In this document: piece by piece, positions 4,748 to 7,447 of the stretch | Numbering within the stretch: the stretch's first letter is position 1 | How the letters are laid out: each line of letters opens with the position of its first letter | Assembly (NCBI GenBank): GCA_944333375.1 | Contig: CALVKX010000098.1 | Coordinates: forward strand, 1-7,447 | From: an uncultured Eubacteriales bacterium | Lineage (GTDB): Bacteria; Bacillota_A; Clostridia; Christensenellales; Aristaeellaceae | DNA: 7,447 nt | Direction: 5' to 3' | Position numbers and translations under genes: made by a program | The notes under the pieces: model-generated | The model's database searches: none | What the model saw: the letters and a program-made list of their open reading frames with translations, nothing else | Told to the model about the DNA's origin: nothing

Positions 4748-7447
4748 TCAGGAATCAATGGTGGAGATGCACAGCGTGATTTCCTCCAGCACCTCAAGCA
4801 GCACCCGCACCGTGTCCAGCGCGGTAAACATGGTCACGTTGTTTTCCACCGCACAGCGGCGAATCTGCGCGCCGTCGCTGTCGCGGCCCAGGTTGGCGGG
4901 CTCGCGGGTGTTGATGACGTAGTTGACGTGCCCCTGCCGGAGGGAATCGAGGATCTCCTCGCTGCCCTCGCTGAGCTTTTTGCGGATGCGGGTGCGGATG
5001 CCGTTGGCCTTGAGGAATTCCGCGGTCCCGCGCGTGGCCTCGATGTTGAAGCCCATGTCATAGAAGCGGCGGATGAGGGGCAGGGCCTCGTCCTTGTCGG
5101 TGTCGGCGATGGTGACGAAGATGGTGCCGTAGTTGGCCACGTTCATGCCGGAGGACTGCATGGCCTTGTAGAGTGCGCGGGTGAGGCGCTTGTCATAGCC
5201 GATGGCTTCGCCGGTGGACTTCATCTCGGGGCTCAGATACGCGTCCATGCCGCGCAGCTTGGAGAAGCTGAAGGCCGGGGCCTTGACATACCACTTTTCC
5301 TTCTCCGGGGCCATGACCTCCACGATGCCCTGCTCGCGCAGGCTGTGGCCCAGCATCACGCGGGTGGCGATGTCGGCCAGGGGCACGCCCGTGGCCTTGC
5401 TGAGGAAGGGCACCGTGCGCGAGGAGCGGGGGTTGACCTCAATCACGTACACGTTGTCCTTGCGGTCCACGATGAACTGGATGTTGTACAGGCCCACGAT
5501 GCCGATGCCCAATCCCAGCCGCACCGTGTAGTCGATGATGGTCTGACGCGCCTTCTCGCTCACCGAGAAGGTGGGATAGACGCTGATGGAGTCGCCGCTG
5601 TGCACGCCGGTGCGCTCCACGTGCTCCATGATGCCGGGGATGTAGACGTTCTCGCCGTCGCACACGGCGTCGGTTTCCAGCTCCTTGCCGGTGATGTAGT
5701 GGTCCACGAGCACCGGCTGGTCCTCGCTGACCAGCACGGCGGTCTTGAGGTAGTGGCGAAGCGCCTCCTCGTTGGGCACGATCTGCATGGCGCGGCCGCC
5801 CAGCACGTAGCTGGGGCGCACCAGCACGGGGTAGCCGATGCGCTCGGCCACGCGCACGCCGGCCTCGATGTCGGTCACGGCCTCGCCGTTGGGCTGGGGA
5901 ATCCCGAGCGATTCCATCACCTTTTCAAAGGCGTCGCGGTTTTCCGCGCGGCGGATGGCCTCCACGTCGGTGCCGATGATCTTCACGCCCATGTCGTGCA
6001 GGCGCTCGGCCAGGTTGATGGCCGTCTGTCCGCCCAGGCTCACCACCACGCCCTCGGGGTTTTCGAGGGTGACGATGTTCATCACGTCCTCCACGGTGAG
6101 GGGCTCGAAGTAGAGCTTGTCGCTGGTGGTGTAGTCGGTGGAGACGGTCTCGGGGTTGTTGTTGATGATGATGGCCTCGTAGCCCGCGCGGCGGATGGTC
6201 CAGATGGCGTGCACGGTGGAGTAGTCAAACTCCACGCCCTGGCCGATGCGGATGGGGCCGGAGCCCAGCACAATGATCTTTTTGCGGTCCGACACCACGG
6301 ACTCGTTTTCCTTTTCGTAGGTGGAGTAGAAGTAGGGCACGTAGCTTTCAAACTCGCTGGCGCAGGTGTCGATCATCTTGTAGACGGGCATGAGGCCGTA
6401 GGCCTTGCGCAGGAGGAAAACCTCCCTTTCCGTCATGTCCCATACCTGGCCGATGTACCTGTCGCTGAAACCCAGCTTCTTGGCCGAAAAAAGCGTCGCC
6501 TCGTCGCGGGGATGCGATTTGAGCACGGCCTCGAACTCCACGATGTTTTTGATCTTCTCCAAAAACAGCATGTCGATCTTGGTCCGATCGTAGATGAGGC
6601 CCAGGTCCACCCCGCAACGGATCAGCTGGGCGATGGCGAAGAGCCGGTCGTCCGTGCCGTCCTGAATGTAGTCCAGCAGCTCGTCCACGGGCTTGTTGTC
6701 AAAGCGGGGCATATAGATGTGGCACACGCCGATTTCCAGCGACCTAACGGCCTTGAGCAGGCTTTCCTCGATGGTGCGGCCCACGCTCATCACTTCGCCG
6801 GTGGCCTTCATCTGGGTGCTCAGGCGGTTGCTGGCGCCCTCCAGCTTGTCAAAGGGGAAGCGCGCCATTTTGCTGACCACGTAGTCCAGCGCCGGCTCAA
6901 AGCAGGCCGGCGTGTTGGCCAGGGCGATCTCCTCAAGGTGCATCCCGACCGCCACCTTGGCCGACACACGCGCGATCGGATAGCCGCTGGCCTTGGACGC
7001 AAGCGCCGAGGAGCGGGAGACGCGGGGGTTGACCTCGATCAGGTAATATTGGAAGCTGTAGGGGTCCAGAGCGAACTGCACGTTGCACCCGCCCTCGATC
7101 TTGAGGGCCCGGATGATCTTGAGCGCGCTGTCGCGCAGCATATGGTATTCCTTGTTGGTCAGCGTCTGGCTGGGACAGAGCACGATGGAATCGCCCGTGT
7201 GCACACCCACGGGGTCGATGTTTTCCATGTTGCAGATGGCGATGGCGGTGTCGTTGGCGTCGCGCATCACCTCGTACTCGATCTCCTTGTAGCCCTTGAT
7301 GCTCTTTTCCACCAGCACCTGATGCACCGGGGAGAGCTTGAGCGCGTTTTTGAGCAGCTCCTCCATCTCCTCGGGGTTGTCGGCAAAGCCGCCGCCCGTG
7401 CCGCCCAGCGTAAAGGCGGGGCGCAGCACCACGGGATAGCCGATCTG
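4748..7447 (-). CDS. carB: Carbamoyl phosphate synthetase large subunit (CarB), 5' end missing
   Basis: About 899 C-terminal residues of an enzyme that is normally about 1,070 are present. The first visible residues ([12 protein letters not shown]) align near E. coli residue 162, so roughly 160 are outside the window. CarB makes carbamoyl phosphate from bicarbonate, ammonia supplied by CarA, and two ATP. The rest of ATP-grasp domain 1 (carboxyphosphate synthesis) shows R9 and the NVQF...[10 protein letters not shown] metal/ATP site (fragment about 122-146). An oligomerisation region follows. The second synthetase half starts at [16 protein letters not shown] (about 389), with its [12 protein letters not shown] site near 670. 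The C-terminal MGS-like allosteric domain starts near 770 and keeps T805, T808, K824, N846 and T847 at phosphate-binding positions. The sequence is intact, with no frameshift. The stop codon is followed at once by the pyrK ribosome binding site. It could serve arginine synthesis too, but its place here points to pyrimidines. Confidence 0.97.
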   Translation of the reverse strand, partial: QIGYPVVLRPAFTLGGTGGGFADNPEEMEELLKNALKLSPVHQVLVEKSIKGYKEIEYEVMRDANDTAIAICNMENIDPVGVHTGDSIVLCPSQTLTNKEYHMLRDSALKIIRALKIEGGCNVQFALDPYSFQYYLIEVNPRVSRSSALASKASGYPIARVSAKVAVGMHLEEIALANTPACFEPALDYVVSKMARFPFDKLEGASNRLSTQMKATGEVMSVGRTIEESLLKAVRSLEIGVCHIYMPRFDNKPVDELLDYIQDGTDDRLFAIAQLIRCGVDLGLIYDRTKIDMLFLEKIKNIVEFEAVLKSHPRDEATLFSAKKLGFSDRYIGQVWDMTEREVFLLRKAYGLMPVYKMIDTCASEFESYVPYFYSTYEKENESVVSDRKKIIVLGSGPIRIGQGVEFDYSTVHAIWTIRRAGYEAIIINNNPETVSTDYTTSDKLYFEPLTVEDVMNIVTLENPEGVVVSLGGQTAINLAERLHDMGVKIIGTDVEAIRRAENRDAFEKVMESLGIPQPNGEAVTDIEAGVRVAERIGYPVLVRPSYVLGGRAMQIVPNEEALRHYLKTAVLVSEDQPVLVDHYITGKELETDAVCDGENVYIPGIMEHVERTGVHSGDSISVYPTFSVSEKARQTIIDYTVRLGLGIGIVGLYNIQFIVDRKDNVYVIEVNPRSSRTVPFLSKATGVPLADIATRVMLGHSLREQGIVEVMAPEKEKWYVKAPAFSFSKLRGMDAYLSPEMKSTGEAIGYDKRLTRALYKAMQSSGMNVANYGTIFVTIADTDKDEALPLIRRFYDMGFNIEATRGTAEFLKANGIRTRIRKKLSEGSEEILDSLRQGHVNYVINTREPANLGRDSDGAQIRRCAVENNVTMFTALDTVRVLLEVLEEITLCISTIDS

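Noticed and set aside
1..7447. A previously undescribed system, mobile element, CRISPR array, prophage or toxin-antitoxin pair
   Set aside because: All coding sequence is accounted for by recognisable pyrimidine genes and the rest by rRNA signals. No transposase, repeat array, attachment site or unrecognised gene was found.

Overview
This window holds most of a de novo pyrimidine (UMP) biosynthesis operon followed by the start of a ribosomal RNA operon. Everything real is on the minus strand, so the genes read from high to low coordinates. The likely source is a GC-rich member of the class Clostridia (Bacillota). The reasons are the NAD-linked class 1B dihydroorotate dehydrogenase pair PyrK/PyrD, an aspartate transcarbamoylase with a separate PyrI regulatory chain, strong GGAGG ribosome binding sites at every start, and an rRNA leader with a Firmicutes-style TTGAAAAC box A. 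Genus cannot be named: only about 31 bases of 16S rRNA are present, all in the universally conserved 5' end.

Layout in transcription order: carB (4748-7447, 5' end cut by the window edge), pyrK (3974-4735), pyrD (3066-3980), pyrF (2359-3069), pyrE (1707-2339), pyrB (777-1694), pyrI (358-780). A strong intrinsic terminator at 316-349 follows. Then comes an AT-rich intergenic stretch with a second hairpin (298-314), a 12-bp palindrome (223-234), helically phased A-tracts (190-216), a near-consensus promoter (TTGACA-N17-TATCAT, 157-185), a leader with a box A-like element (121-134), a GNRA-capped hairpin (48-61), and the 5' end of 16S rRNA (31 down to 1, continuing out of the window).

The seven enzymes make up nearly the whole UMP pathway. 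CarB makes carbamoyl phosphate (its glutaminase partner CarA is not in the window). PyrB/PyrI form carbamoyl aspartate under nucleotide feedback. Dihydroorotase (PyrC) is not in the window. PyrD/PyrK oxidise dihydroorotate to orotate and pass electrons to NAD+. PyrE adds ribose phosphate from PRPP, and PyrF decarboxylates OMP to UMP. Genes overlap or are separated by at most 19 bases, which indicates one transcript. Both stoichiometric subunit pairs (pyrK-pyrD and pyrB-pyrI) have overlapping reading frames, consistent with translational coupling.

I found no sign of a novel system, mobile element, CRISPR array or foreign gene. The observations most worth a second look are in the pyr-rrn intergenic region: the co-directional junction itself, the palindrome upstream of the rRNA promoter, and a 15-base segment complementary to two separate parts of the rRNA leader.
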